38,032 nucleotides of DNA from Anaerolineae bacterium (GTDB lineage Bacteria; Chloroflexota; Anaerolineae; B4-G1; SLSP01), in contig JALOOJ010000015.1 in assembly GCA_025454475.1 (NCBI GenBank), positions 2,797-40,828 of the forward strand, written 5' to 3'. The position numbers and the translations under genes are program-made. Shown piece by piece: positions 25,214 to 33,375 of this stretch. The notes under the pieces are model-generated. The model saw only the letters and a program-made list of their open reading frames with translations, was not told the origin of the DNA and did not search any database. How positions within the stretch are numbered: the stretch's first letter is position 1; the number at the start of each line of letters is the position of its first letter.

Positions 25214-26113
25214 ATGACCGTACGACCCGTCGCTCAGATAATCAAGGCAAAGCCGGCGCTCGAAGGCGCGGGGGTGCACCTGCGACGCGCCTTTGGGTTC
25301 GGTGACACCAGCGCATCCGACCCCTTCCTTCTCCTCGACGACTTCCGCAACGACATCCCCAGGGACTACCTGGCAGGTTTCCCGTGGCATCCGCACCGAG
25401 GTATTGAGACGATTACGTATGTGCTCGCAGGCACCGTCGAGCACGGGGACAGTCTGGGCAACAGCGGCGTGATCGGTCCAGGTGACGTCCAGTGGATGAC
25501 AGCAGGCCGAGGCATCATCCACCAGGAGATGCCCAAGGGTGACGCCGCAGGCCGTATGCACGGGTTCCAGCTCTGGGCTAACCTCCCCGCGGCGCTGAAA
25601 ATGATGCCGCCCCGTTACCAGGGCGTGACCGCGTCCGAGATACCCGTGGTCATCGAGGAGGATGGCACCGAGGTCCGCGTCGTGTGTGGGGCCTATAACG
25701 GGACAACCGGCCCGGTCGACGGTGTAGCAGCTGCACCCATCTATCTCGATGTCTCAGTTCCACCACGAACCCGGAGAGCGTTCGCGGTCGAGGCAGGTCG
25801 CAACGCCTTCGCCTACGTCTTCGCCGGTGCGGGTGAGTTTTGCAACGCCTCGGGGCCCCTAATGGTTCCCACCGAGCCAGTGGGCTGGGCGGACACCAAG
25901 CCGCCATCGCAGGCCGACAACCGCTCGCTCGTACGGTTCGGCGAGGGCGATGAGGTCGTGGTTCAGGCCGCCGATGAGGGCATCCGCTTCCTTCTCGTCT
26001 CTGGGAAGCCGCTACGGGAGCCTGTGGCGTGGTATGGACCAATCGTGATGAACACACAAGAGGAGCTCCGCCGGGCATTCGAGGAGCTGCAGGCCGGCAC
26101 ATTCCTTGGATAG
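25214..26113 (+). CDS. Pirin family protein 1
   Basis: A 299-residue bicupin of the pirin family; known members are metal-binding, some acting as quercetin 2,3-dioxygenases, others as regulators. The N-terminal cupin holds the four metal ligands His59, His61 (WHPHRGIETITYV), His103 and Glu105 (IIHQEMP) at the spacing of human pirin, so it should bind Fe(II). The C-terminal cupin (VSVPPRTRRAFAV...) is typical. I start at the ATG at 25214, just after AAGGAGG, not at the in-frame GTG five codons earlier. It precedes a second pirin by 17 nt. Confidence 0.9.
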   Translation: MTVRPVAQIIKAKPALEGAGVHLRRAFGFGDTSASDPFLLLDDFRNDIPRDYLAGFPWHPHRGIETITYVLAGTVEHGDSLGNSGVIGPGDVQWMTAGRGIIHQEMPKGDAAGRMHGFQLWANLPAALKMMPPRYQGVTASEIPVVIEEDGTEVRVVCGAYNGTTGPVDGVAAAPIYLDVSVPPRTRRAFAVEAGRNAFAYVFAGAGEFCNASGPLMVPTEPVGWADTKPPSQADNRSLVRFGEGDEVVVQAADEGIRFLLVSGKPLREPVAWYGPIVMNTQEELRRAFEELQAGTFLG

Positions 26114-26130
26114 CATAGCAGGAGGGCTAC

Positions 26131-27033
26131 ATGAGTACCAGCCACACCTTTGAGTCGTACGCCAGCCGGGACATCCGGCTCGGCGACCTGCAGATCGCGC
26201 GGGCGCTTCCCATCCGACAGCGGCGGATGGTTGGCCCCTGGTGCTTCCTGGACCGCTTCGGTCCGGTGTCATTCGGCGAGGTCAGCCCGATGGACATCGC
26301 GCCCCACCCCCACATCGGTTTGCAGACCATAACGTGGCTGCTTGCCGGTGAGGTGCGCCACAATGACAGTCTGGGCTATGAGGCCGTGGCCACACCGGGC
26401 GTCGTGAATGTGATGACGGCCGGCCGGGGCATTGCTCACGCCGAGCGGACACCAGTGGCAAACAGCGGTCGGCTCAGCGGTGTGCAGCTCTGGGCCGCTC
26501 TACCCGACGCGCACCGCGCCATGGAACCTGCGTTTGAGTCCATCGCCCAGGTGCCGGCGGTCGAGCTTCCCGGTGGCGTGATCCGGTTGTTCTCTGGCAC
26601 ACTCGAAGGCACGACCTCGCCCGCGACCCACTATTCGGGGATCCTTGGCGCCGATCTGACGATCCATTCGGGGGCTGCGCTGGCGTTCGACGTGCAGCCG
26701 TCCTACGAGCACGCCCTCATGCTTCTGGAGGGGAACTGCGAATTCGAGGGTAATCCGCTACAGCAACAGAGGCTGTACAGTCTGGGGACGCACCGCGCGT
26801 CAGCGGCTTTCAGGAGCAAAGGCGGGGGGCGTGTGCTGCTGATCGGAGGGATACCGTTCGCTGAGCAGATCCTGATGTGGTGGAACTTCGTGGCACGGAC
26901 CCACGACGAGATCGTGGAAGCCCGCACGGACTGGGTGGAACACAGGCGCTTTGGCGAGGTGCCCGCCCACCCGGGACCACGCCTAGAGGCTCCCGACCTG
27001 TCCGACCTGGCTCGGCCCAATCCAATCAGCTAG
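26131..27033 (+). CDS. Pirin family protein 2
   Basis: A 300-residue pirin. The metal ligands His59, His61 (PHPHIGLQTITWLL), His103 and Glu105 (IAHAERTP) are all present and fall at the same residue numbers as in pirin 1, but the sequences outside the core are clearly different, so the pair is an old duplication or two separate acquisitions. The ATG follows AGGAGGG. The C-terminal cupin ends near residue 235, and the last 40 residues form a helix with FARTHDEIVEARTDW-like character typical of pirins. Convergent with the methyltransferase gene 7 nt away. Confidence 0.88.
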   Translation: MSTSHTFESYASRDIRLGDLQIARALPIRQRRMVGPWCFLDRFGPVSFGEVSPMDIAPHPHIGLQTITWLLAGEVRHNDSLGYEAVATPGVVNVMTAGRGIAHAERTPVANSGRLSGVQLWAALPDAHRAMEPAFESIAQVPAVELPGGVIRLFSGTLEGTTSPATHYSGILGADLTIHSGAALAFDVQPSYEHALMLLEGNCEFEGNPLQQQRLYSLGTHRASAAFRSKGGGRVLLIGGIPFAEQILMWWNFVARTHDEIVEARTDWVEHRRFGEVPAHPGPRLEAPDLSDLARPNPIS

Positions 27034-27040
27034 GGCCCAT

Positions 27041-28096
27041 CTATCCGGCGCCCGGCGGTTTTGGCCGGAGGGCCGCGGTCACCTCGCTGCGGTTGTGGAA
27101 GAGTTGGCGCACGCCAATCAGGGTGTAGCGCCGACGCAACAGCGTGAGGGCCGCGGAAAGCACCTGCGTCACGCCGCCCTTCGGCAGCTTGAGCGTCACG
27201 AGCGCCCATCCGGCGGGGCCGAGGCGATCGGCGGCCAGGCTCATCACCCGCGCCGAGTCTCGGGCATCCATCCGCATGTCGTTGAGGATAACGTCGAAGC
27301 GCTGGCGCGCATCTGGTAAATAGACCTGCGCAAGGCTGCGCACGTGGCGTACCTGAGGGTCGCGCGCGAGCACCGGGGCCAGGTCCGCGGGATCCACGGC
27401 AACGACGCTCGCGCCGCCCGATCGCATCACCCGTGTCCAGCCACCGGGCGCCGCCCCGAGATCCAGCACCAGGCCCTCATGGGGCGCGTCCAGGTGAAAG
27501 ATCTCCATCGCTTCTAGCAGCTTGAATTCGGCTCGGCTGATCTGGTCAGGCTCCCGGCGGAACCGCCGCGCCCCGCCGGCCCAGTCGCTCAGATTGTCAG
27601 CAGCGCACGATACCCCAAGGAATCCCTCGTCCGGCGTCAGAACGACTGATAGCACGTCCACCGGGTTCCGGACGTCAAGGGTCGCCCCCAGCCCAACGCA
27701 CATCTCTGCCAGCCGTGTGTTGACGAGGTACGGACCGAAGGGCCAGCCCCTGCCAAGCAGCCGAGTCTGCACCGAAAACGGCCGCTCAGGGATGAGACGC
27801 TGGGCCAGAGACGCGCTCGCGTCGGCAAGAGCCTCGAGGTCAGCAGAGTCCTGCATCAGGGGAACACGCACCTGCGCCGGGTACATGTGGCGACAGAAAA
27901 TCGGTGGACGTTCGTAGAAAGAGGCGACAAGGTCCGACCACCCATGCACCAAGGTCACCCATCCCACGTCTGTCGCTAGCCAGTGCCGGATCGATGCTCC
28001 CGGCGCCGCAGCCAGCACCTCGGACAGGGCCAAGGCCCGCGAATCCGGATCGGCGGTGAACAGAACTTCACGATCGACTGCGTCAGCCATCGTCAC
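27041..28096 (-). CDS. RlmM/FtsJ-type rRNA 2'-O-methyltransferase-like protein
   Basis: A 351-residue protein with an N-terminal region of about 180 residues (THUMP-like, partly recognisable: PFSVQTRLLGRGWPFGPYLVNTRLAE) and a C-terminal RrmJ/FtsJ methyltransferase domain. The SAM site is LDLGAAPGGW (211-220). The catalytic K-D-K-E tetrad is visible as Lys192 (EFKLLEA), Asp273 (NDMRMD), Lys303 (LKLPK) and Glu338 (NRSEVT). It probably methylates a ribose in rRNA, as RlmM does at C2498 of 23S rRNA, but the target here is inferred. It starts with GTG in a GTGA overlap with the DegT gene stop; an ATG two codons on is an alternative. Confidence 0.8.
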   Translation of the reverse strand: MTMADAVDREVLFTADPDSRALALSEVLAAAPGASIRHWLATDVGWVTLVHGWSDLVASFYERPPIFCRHMYPAQVRVPLMQDSADLEALADASASLAQRLIPERPFSVQTRLLGRGWPFGPYLVNTRLAEMCVGLGATLDVRNPVDVLSVVLTPDEGFLGVSCAADNLSDWAGGARRFRREPDQISRAEFKLLEAMEIFHLDAPHEGLVLDLGAAPGGWTRVMRSGGASVVAVDPADLAPVLARDPQVRHVRSLAQVYLPDARQRFDVILNDMRMDARDSARVMSLAADRLGPAGWALVTLKLPKGGVTQVLSAALTLLRRRYTLIGVRQLFHNRSEVTAALRPKPPGAG

Positions 28097-29397
28097 TCGA
28101 AGAGGACGGGATCGCCACGCTCCTCCGCGTCCTTTAGCTCTTCAACACTTGTGCCGGACATCACCTTGTGGAAGGCCTCAATGATCTGGTCCAGCAGCGG
28201 GAACTGTGGCGTGGTATACACCGGGAGCGCCAGAAGCTGTTGGTGAAAGCATTCGGTGGCGGGGAGGTCACCCGATTCGTAGGGTGTGGCGTCAAAATCC
28301 GGTCGCGCGGTCGGCGCAAGATAGCCATCGTAAGCCCGTTGGCGGTTGCGGTAGTAGGGCGTGAGGTGGAGCAGCGGATAGCGCTCGACGTCGACCTCTA
28401 CCCCTTCGGCCCGTAGCGCCTTTAGCAACGCGCCGCGTGAGATGCCCACAAGCTTCGCATGGTCGTAGAGGAGGCGCGTACCGTAGTACCCGCCGCGCAC
28501 CGCTCCCGCGTGCGTCTGGGTGATCTTGAGTGCAGGGAGATCCGCCAGCCCCGTCATCAGGTAGTCGTAGTTGTCGCGGCGCCCGGCATTCCAGACATCG
28601 AGGCTCCTGAACTGCTCCAACGCGATCGCCGCGCCGAGGGGGTGTGGACGGTACTTGAAGCCGAGGCCCGTAGTCAGCTCGCGCACAGTATCATCGTGCG
28701 CGTGGTACTGGATGCGACCATGACTGCCGAGGACCAACGCTCGGTCGAAGATGGTGGGATCATTGGTGATCAGCATCCCACCCTCCCCAGCGACAAGCAC
28801 CTTGCTCCCCTGCAGGCTGAAGGCGCCTACATCCCCGATCGTCCCCACGTGCTTAGCGCACCAGGTCGCGCCGTGAGCGTGGGAGCAGTCTTCGACCACC
28901 GCAAGGCCCCGCGCCCGCGCCAGATCCATCACGGCATCCAAGTCAGCGACGTTGCCCCACATATGAACCACGGCGATGGCCTTGGTCCTGGGCGTGATCC
29001 GCCGTGCCGCGTCATCGACGTCGAGGTTGAGCGTCCGTGGGTCACTCTCGCAGAAGACCGGCACCCCGTTCGCCGCCACGACAGCACCCGCCGTCGCGTG
29101 CCAGGTGTAGGAGGGGACCAGAACCTCATCGCCCGGACCGACGCCAACGCCATAGTAGGCCGCGTGGAGTGCAGCCGTCCCACTATTATGCATCAGGGCG
29201 TACCGCGCGCCAGTGTATCTCGCGAACGCCGCCTCCAGATCGCCGATTGGGCCAGACCCATCGCCGATCGAGATGCGCCCCTCGCGCATCAGCCCAACCA
29301 CCGCATCGATCTCCGCTTGGCCTAACACAGGCCAACGGTAATCCTGTGCCAACGTAACCGTCTTTGGACCGCCAAACAGCGCCAGTCTGTCAGTCAT
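28093..29397 (-). CDS. DegT/DnrJ/EryC1/StrS aminotransferase
   Basis: A 434-residue PLP-dependent sugar aminotransferase-like protein. The family pattern is clear: SGTAALHAAYYGVGVGPGDEV, SYTWHATAGAVV, VVEDCSHAHGA (cofactor Asp), and the PLP lysine Lys199 in SLQGSKVLVAGEGGML. The C-terminal YRPHPLGAAIALEQF and a His-rich YPLLHLTPYY are typical. Members convert 3- or 4-keto sugars to amino sugars, or act as dehydratases; which applies is unclear. AGGAGG lies just upstream of the ATG at 29397. It is coupled to the RlmM-like gene by a 4-nt overlap, an odd pairing. Confidence 0.88.
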   Translation of the reverse strand: MTDRLALFGGPKTVTLAQDYRWPVLGQAEIDAVVGLMREGRISIGDGSGPIGDLEAAFARYTGARYALMHNSGTAALHAAYYGVGVGPGDEVLVPSYTWHATAGAVVAANGVPVFCESDPRTLNLDVDDAARRITPRTKAIAVVHMWGNVADLDAVMDLARARGLAVVEDCSHAHGATWCAKHVGTIGDVGAFSLQGSKVLVAGEGGMLITNDPTIFDRALVLGSHGRIQYHAHDDTVRELTTGLGFKYRPHPLGAAIALEQFRSLDVWNAGRRDNYDYLMTGLADLPALKITQTHAGAVRGGYYGTRLLYDHAKLVGISRGALLKALRAEGVEVDVERYPLLHLTPYYRNRQRAYDGYLAPTARPDFDATPYESGDLPATECFHQQLLALPVYTTPQFPLLDQIIEAFHKVMSGTSVEELKDAEERGDPVLFE

Positions 29398-29637
29398 TCG
29401 GCCTCCTGATCGTTCTGTCTACTTCGAGGTGGAAGCGGGTGCGCAAACCATGCGCGACTCCCTGGTCGCCGACAGTCCAGGCAGTCGGGCCGTTCGCGCC
29501 AGATCTATGATCCGCCGGTAACAAGACGCGAATCCCGACGGCGAATCATCGATCTGCCAGGAACCTACGGAGACGGGCGTAGCCAGCACCACGCACTCTC
29601 GACAGCATCCCAGCTTCCTCGCCTTTTCGCCGTTCGC
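29398..29637. other. 240-bp gap between the radical enzyme and DegT genes
   Basis: No convincing gene or strong promoter. On the minus strand a 20-codon open frame, MLSRVRGAGYARLRRFLADR, follows a GAGG-like site, but nothing supports its use. The ribosome site of the DegT gene (AGGAGG) is at the left end. No hairpin follows the radical-enzyme stop. Confidence 0.4.
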
Positions 29638-31785
29638 TCAGAATCCACCAAACTCCGTCCGCAGGATCAACTCGTCCTGCATCTCGGGAGAGAGCCTCGT
29701 GAAATAGTCCGCATACCCACCGATGCGCACGATAAGATCCCGGTACAGCTCGGGGTGGGAGCGTGCTGCCTTTAGCGTCTCGCCATCGACGACGTTCACC
29801 TGGACCTCGAACCCACCCCGTTGGAGATAGGTGAGGACCAGGGCCTTGAGTCCGGCGTAGCCATCGGGCGAGCCAAAGAGCGCACTGCTGAACTTCAGGT
29901 TGTAGGCCAGGCCGCCGATCATGCGGCTGTGATCCCAGCCGGTAACGGAGAGCACCGCCGCGGTGGGTCCGCAGGACTCCCGACCCTGGGCCGGACCGCA
30001 TCCGTCAGAAAACGGAAAGCCGGCACGTCGTCCGTCAGGTGTCGCCCCGGTCTGCCGCCCGAGCTGCTCGTGCATCACCCAGGCAAAGGCCCCCGGCACA
30101 TACGGACTGTCATCCGGCGCCATGGCGAAGCCGGCGCAGGTATCAGTCAGAAACGCAACTGTTTCCGCGAGCAGCACATCGACAGCATCGTTACCCTGCC
30201 CGTATTTGGGGTAGCCGTTGAGGAACCGCTGGCGCGTCGCCTCCAGTCCTGCGAAGTCGGCGTCAAGGATCGCCTTCAGTTGGGCCAGGGTTAGCCGCCC
30301 CTCCTGGTAGACCTCCTCCCGGATCACATAGAGCGCATCCGCAAGGTTCGCCAGGCCGATGAACGAGCACTCCACCCAGTTGTAGCGCGCCCCCCCTGTC
30401 TCGATGTCCTGCCCGCGGGCGAGGCAGTCGCGCGTGAAAACACTCTGCAGCGGGCGACGCATCCCAGCGGCACGAGCCTGACGTGCCGCGTTCTGCGTGG
30501 CGACACCTTCCGCGACCGCGGCCCCGAGCCTGTGATGGTAGCGCTCGACAAAGGCCTCGAAGGTCGCCGCAGGCCGATCGGCCTGCGCAGCTATCTCCTC
30601 GAGCAGCAGGCCACAGGTGTTGTAGTATGGCGAAGCCACCCACACATTGCTGGCACCTGAAGGCGTGATCTCCACGCACGTTGAGTTGATGTAGCGACAA
30701 GCTTCATCGTCGGGCACGCCCAGCGCGCGCAGCCCGCGCTGGATCGTCGCGTCGCCGAACAAAGCCGGCGTCGGGAAGCCGTGGCCCATCAGGTCAACGG
30801 TTAGATCTACCAGGGCATCAGGGGTCGCTTCGTGCCAGCAGACACCCACGGTTGGGTAGATCATCTTCGTCCGACGCAGGGCCTCAAGGCAGAGGTACGA
30901 GAGCGGGTTGGTGACATCACAGCCTTCGGTATCGCGACCGCCGACCATCACCGACATCGCCAGGCCATCGGGGATGTACGCGTTGATGGCAATGTAGAGA
31001 TGCTCGATCAAGAGCAGAGCGCGCTCGCGCGTTAGGGCACCGCGAGCGATGTCAACTTCGTAGTAGGGCCACAGCGTACGGTCCAGGTGGCCCGGTACCA
31101 CCAGCCAGGCGCGATCGGCGTTCATCACCCCGATGAGCGCGAACCAAAGGAGCTGGATCGCCTCCAGGAAGGAGTCTGGCGGCTTGTGCGCGACTGCGCT
31201 GCACGCGTCTGCCAGTACCTGCAGTTCACGTCGTCGCCCGTCATCGGCGCAGAGCATTGCGGCGTTCACCATAGCAGCAGCGTTCTCGATCATCGTCGAC
31301 AGGCCCTGCAGCGCGAGAAGGAAGCTCTCATACACAGCAGAATCGGTTGCGGGCTGCGCAAAGGTAAGTGCGTCACGCTGCACGCGGGTCTGCGCTGCCA
31401 GCCCATCGAGGCCGAGTCGCATCAGCGGTCCGAGGTCGAGCTCGCAATGACCCGTCTGGCCCGGAAAATCGAGTGTGTAGCTCGCCAGGTATGCCCGCGC
31501 GGTATCGACGTCCGCGGGTTTCGGTTCTGCGGCTTGGAGCCGGCCTACTAGTAGCTCGATTTCGTCGATCTCGAATCGCATCGCGGCAAGACGGTCGCGC
31601 GCCAGGACGCCGCGCCTTACGGTCCATGAGGGCTCGCCCTCCGAAGCACGCAACGAGCGCGCATCAGTGACAGGAGTGTCGCGCAGGCGATGGAGCTGGA
31701 CCGCATCCTTCGTGGACAGGACGCGATCCCGGAGCGTGGCAACACGCGTGTCATCGGAGAGCGGGTGGATGTTCGTCAGCATCAT
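29638..31785 (-). CDS. Glycyl radical enzyme, pyruvate formate-lyase family
   Basis: A 715-residue enzyme of the PFL/GRE superfamily. The active-site Cys is Cys370 in NSTCVEITPSG, with Glu372 after it; this CxE form marks the non-PFL branches (dehydratases, C-N lyases, decarboxylases) in contrast to the CC of true PFL. The radical site is Gly690 in VRIGGYADYF, close to the end as usual, with PEMQDELILRTEF after it. It needs a radical-SAM activase to install the radical; none is encoded in this window. Length is below the usual 750-850. Oxygen sensitivity implies an anaerobic lifestyle or niche. The second of two ATGs (31782) is better spaced from AAGGAG. Substrate unknown; the neighbours suggest a sugar-derived compound. 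Confidence 0.9.
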   Translation of the reverse strand: MMLTNIHPLSDDTRVATLRDRVLSTKDAVQLHRLRDTPVTDARSLRASEGEPSWTVRRGVLARDRLAAMRFEIDEIELLVGRLQAAEPKPADVDTARAYLASYTLDFPGQTGHCELDLGPLMRLGLDGLAAQTRVQRDALTFAQPATDSAVYESFLLALQGLSTMIENAAAMVNAAMLCADDGRRRELQVLADACSAVAHKPPDSFLEAIQLLWFALIGVMNADRAWLVVPGHLDRTLWPYYEVDIARGALTRERALLLIEHLYIAINAYIPDGLAMSVMVGGRDTEGCDVTNPLSYLCLEALRRTKMIYPTVGVCWHEATPDALVDLTVDLMGHGFPTPALFGDATIQRGLRALGVPDDEACRYINSTCVEITPSGASNVWVASPYYNTCGLLLEEIAAQADRPAATFEAFVERYHHRLGAAVAEGVATQNAARQARAAGMRRPLQSVFTRDCLARGQDIETGGARYNWVECSFIGLANLADALYVIREEVYQEGRLTLAQLKAILDADFAGLEATRQRFLNGYPKYGQGNDAVDVLLAETVAFLTDTCAGFAMAPDDSPYVPGAFAWVMHEQLGRQTGATPDGRRAGFPFSDGCGPAQGRESCGPTAAVLSVTGWDHSRMIGGLAYNLKFSSALFGSPDGYAGLKALVLTYLQRGGFEVQVNVVDGETLKAARSHPELYRDLIVRIGGYADYFTRLSPEMQDELILRTEFGGF

Positions 31786-31865
31786 AGCTCCTTGGCCTCA
31801 ACGTGTGGTCTGGTCGACGCTACGCTTGGGGAGCGAGCGCAACGGCCTCCAGCGAGGTCGATCTT

Positions 31866-33344
31866 CTAGCGCGTGCCCCGCCAGACGTCGGGCAGCGCGC
31901 GCCGCTCGGCGTGCACTTCCTCGAACCAGCGCTCAAGATCCTGCTGCATCGCGCGGAGCCGGTCCGGGAATCGCAGGGCCAGGTTCAGCTTCTCTGACGG
32001 ATCCTCGTCGATGCGGTAGAGCTCGGGGTTCCCCGATGGGGACACGGAGCGGCGGATCGGCGCGCTGTCGATCGTGGTCTCGAAGTGCGGCACACCGACC
32101 ATACCTCGGCGCCATACTTCGTCGATGGGTAGCTGGGCCATGGCCGCCGGAATGGCAGGCCAATACAGCTTCCAGGGCCCATCGCGCATCGCGGCGTTGC
32201 AGTTCGGGACCGGCTCATAGCGGTTGGCCTGCCAGAACCGCTTCTCAATCACGCTGTCGGAGTTGCCCTGCAGCACAGGGAGCACGTTGATGCCATCCAG
32301 AGCATTCGGCGGCCGCGTGGTTACGCCCGCCGCTGCAGTAAGTGTAGGCAGCCAGTCACAGAAGTGGGTCATCGCATCCACCGTTGTGGCCGCGTTCAGA
32401 CGACCATCCATCCGGTTCTGACCGGCTCTGCCGGCCGCGCTCGGACGCACCGTGCCAAGGCCTGCAGGCCACCGCACGATGGTCGGCACTCGGATACCTC
32501 CCTCGAGCACATCGCCTCGCATCCCACGGAGTCCACCATTGTCGCGATCAAGCCTCATCGTCCGGCCATCGCCCAGACGCTCGTTGCCCAGCCATGGGCC
32601 GTTCGCACTGGTGAAGAGCACGAGCGTGTCTTCGTACAGACCATGGTACGCCAATGCCTCCAGGATGCGGCCGACGCCGCTGTCGAGCCGGTGTATCATC
32701 GCGTAGAGACGGCAGAGCGCCTCGTTGAACCGAGCCATCTCACGCCAGGCGCGCACCTCGGCCTCGGGCGCCTGTAACGGGCGGCTCGGAGCGTTGTAGG
32801 CGACGTAGAGGAAGAACGGCTCCTGGTGGTGCCGATCCACGAAGTCCACCGCACCCTCGGTCAGCACGTCGGTCAGGTAGCGCCCATCCGCGTAGATGGG
32901 TTTGCCATTCGCCTCAATCACCCAGTCGAAGTAGTCACTTCCGCCGTTCAGGAAGCCCAGGAACTCATCGAATCCCCGTCGATTGGGATGGTAACGCAGG
33001 TCAAACAACCCGTTGTGCCACTTTCCGACCATACCCGTGGCGTAACCTGCCGCCCTGAATAGATCGGCGAGCGTGGCTTCGCTGAGCGAGAATCGATCCA
33101 GCCCGCGATTCGACTCTCCACTCAGCGCACCGGTCCGCTGGCTGTAGCGTCCGGTGAGGAGACCCGCACGTGCCGCCGCCGATCCGGGCGACGCGGTATA
33201 GTGCTGTGACAGCACCAACCCGTCGGCGGCAAGTTGATCGAGCACGGGCGTCGACGCGTAGCGGTTTCCGCCATAGCCCACATCGCCCCATCCCAAGCCA
33301 TCGGCAACGACAAGGACGACGTTGGTGTATCCTACTGCTGCCAA
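31866..33344 (-). CDS. Sulfatase-fold protein with disrupted active site
   Basis: A 492-residue, full-length alkaline-phosphatase-superfamily protein of the arylsulfatase type. Compared with the ten catalytic positions of arylsulfatase A, several are lost: the metal pair DD reads Asp15-Gly16; the formylglycine motif CxPxR reads SAAAR (55-59), a Ser without the essential Pro; the usual APHxP His is Ser187; the metal DN is Ala247-Asn248 in FTSANGP; and the conserved Lys of the GGKG segment is Arg276. Arg59, Lys108 and His110 (GKWH) remain. The frame is open and the fold motifs (GLLTGRY, GFDEFLG, EGGIRVPTIVRWPAG) are intact, so it looks like a pseudo-enzyme under selection rather than decay. Start is TTG, with GGGAGG 9 nt before. 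No signal peptide. No formylglycine-generating enzyme in the window. Confidence 0.88.
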   Translation of the reverse strand: MAAVGYTNVVLVVADGLGWGDVGYGGNRYASTPVLDQLAADGLVLSQHYTASPGSAAARAGLLTGRYSQRTGALSGESNRGLDRFSLSEATLADLFRAAGYATGMVGKWHNGLFDLRYHPNRRGFDEFLGFLNGGSDYFDWVIEANGKPIYADGRYLTDVLTEGAVDFVDRHHQEPFFLYVAYNAPSRPLQAPEAEVRAWREMARFNEALCRLYAMIHRLDSGVGRILEALAYHGLYEDTLVLFTSANGPWLGNERLGDGRTMRLDRDNGGLRGMRGDVLEGGIRVPTIVRWPAGLGTVRPSAAGRAGQNRMDGRLNAATTVDAMTHFCDWLPTLTAAAGVTTRPPNALDGINVLPVLQGNSDSVIEKRFWQANRYEPVPNCNAAMRDGPWKLYWPAIPAAMAQLPIDEVWRRGMVGVPHFETTIDSAPIRRSVSPSGNPELYRIDEDPSEKLNLALRFPDRLRAMQQDLERWFEEVHAERRALPDVWRGTR

Positions 33345-33375
33345 AGGTTAACGCCTCCCAGCATACGCACTCCCG

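Noticed and set aside
24944-25561. A 205-codon minus-strand frame over the pirin start
   Set aside because: It runs antisense to the pirin gene and its promoter, with no recognisable domain.
29546-30001. A 151-codon minus-strand frame at the end of the radical enzyme gene
   Set aside because: It is a shifted-frame shadow of the glycyl radical enzyme C-terminus; only its last 20 codons leave that gene.
31866-33344. Ordinary Ser-type sulfatase
   Set aside because: Ser-type enzymes need SxPxR and intact DD/DN metal residues; here Pro is Ala, and DG and AN replace the metal pairs.
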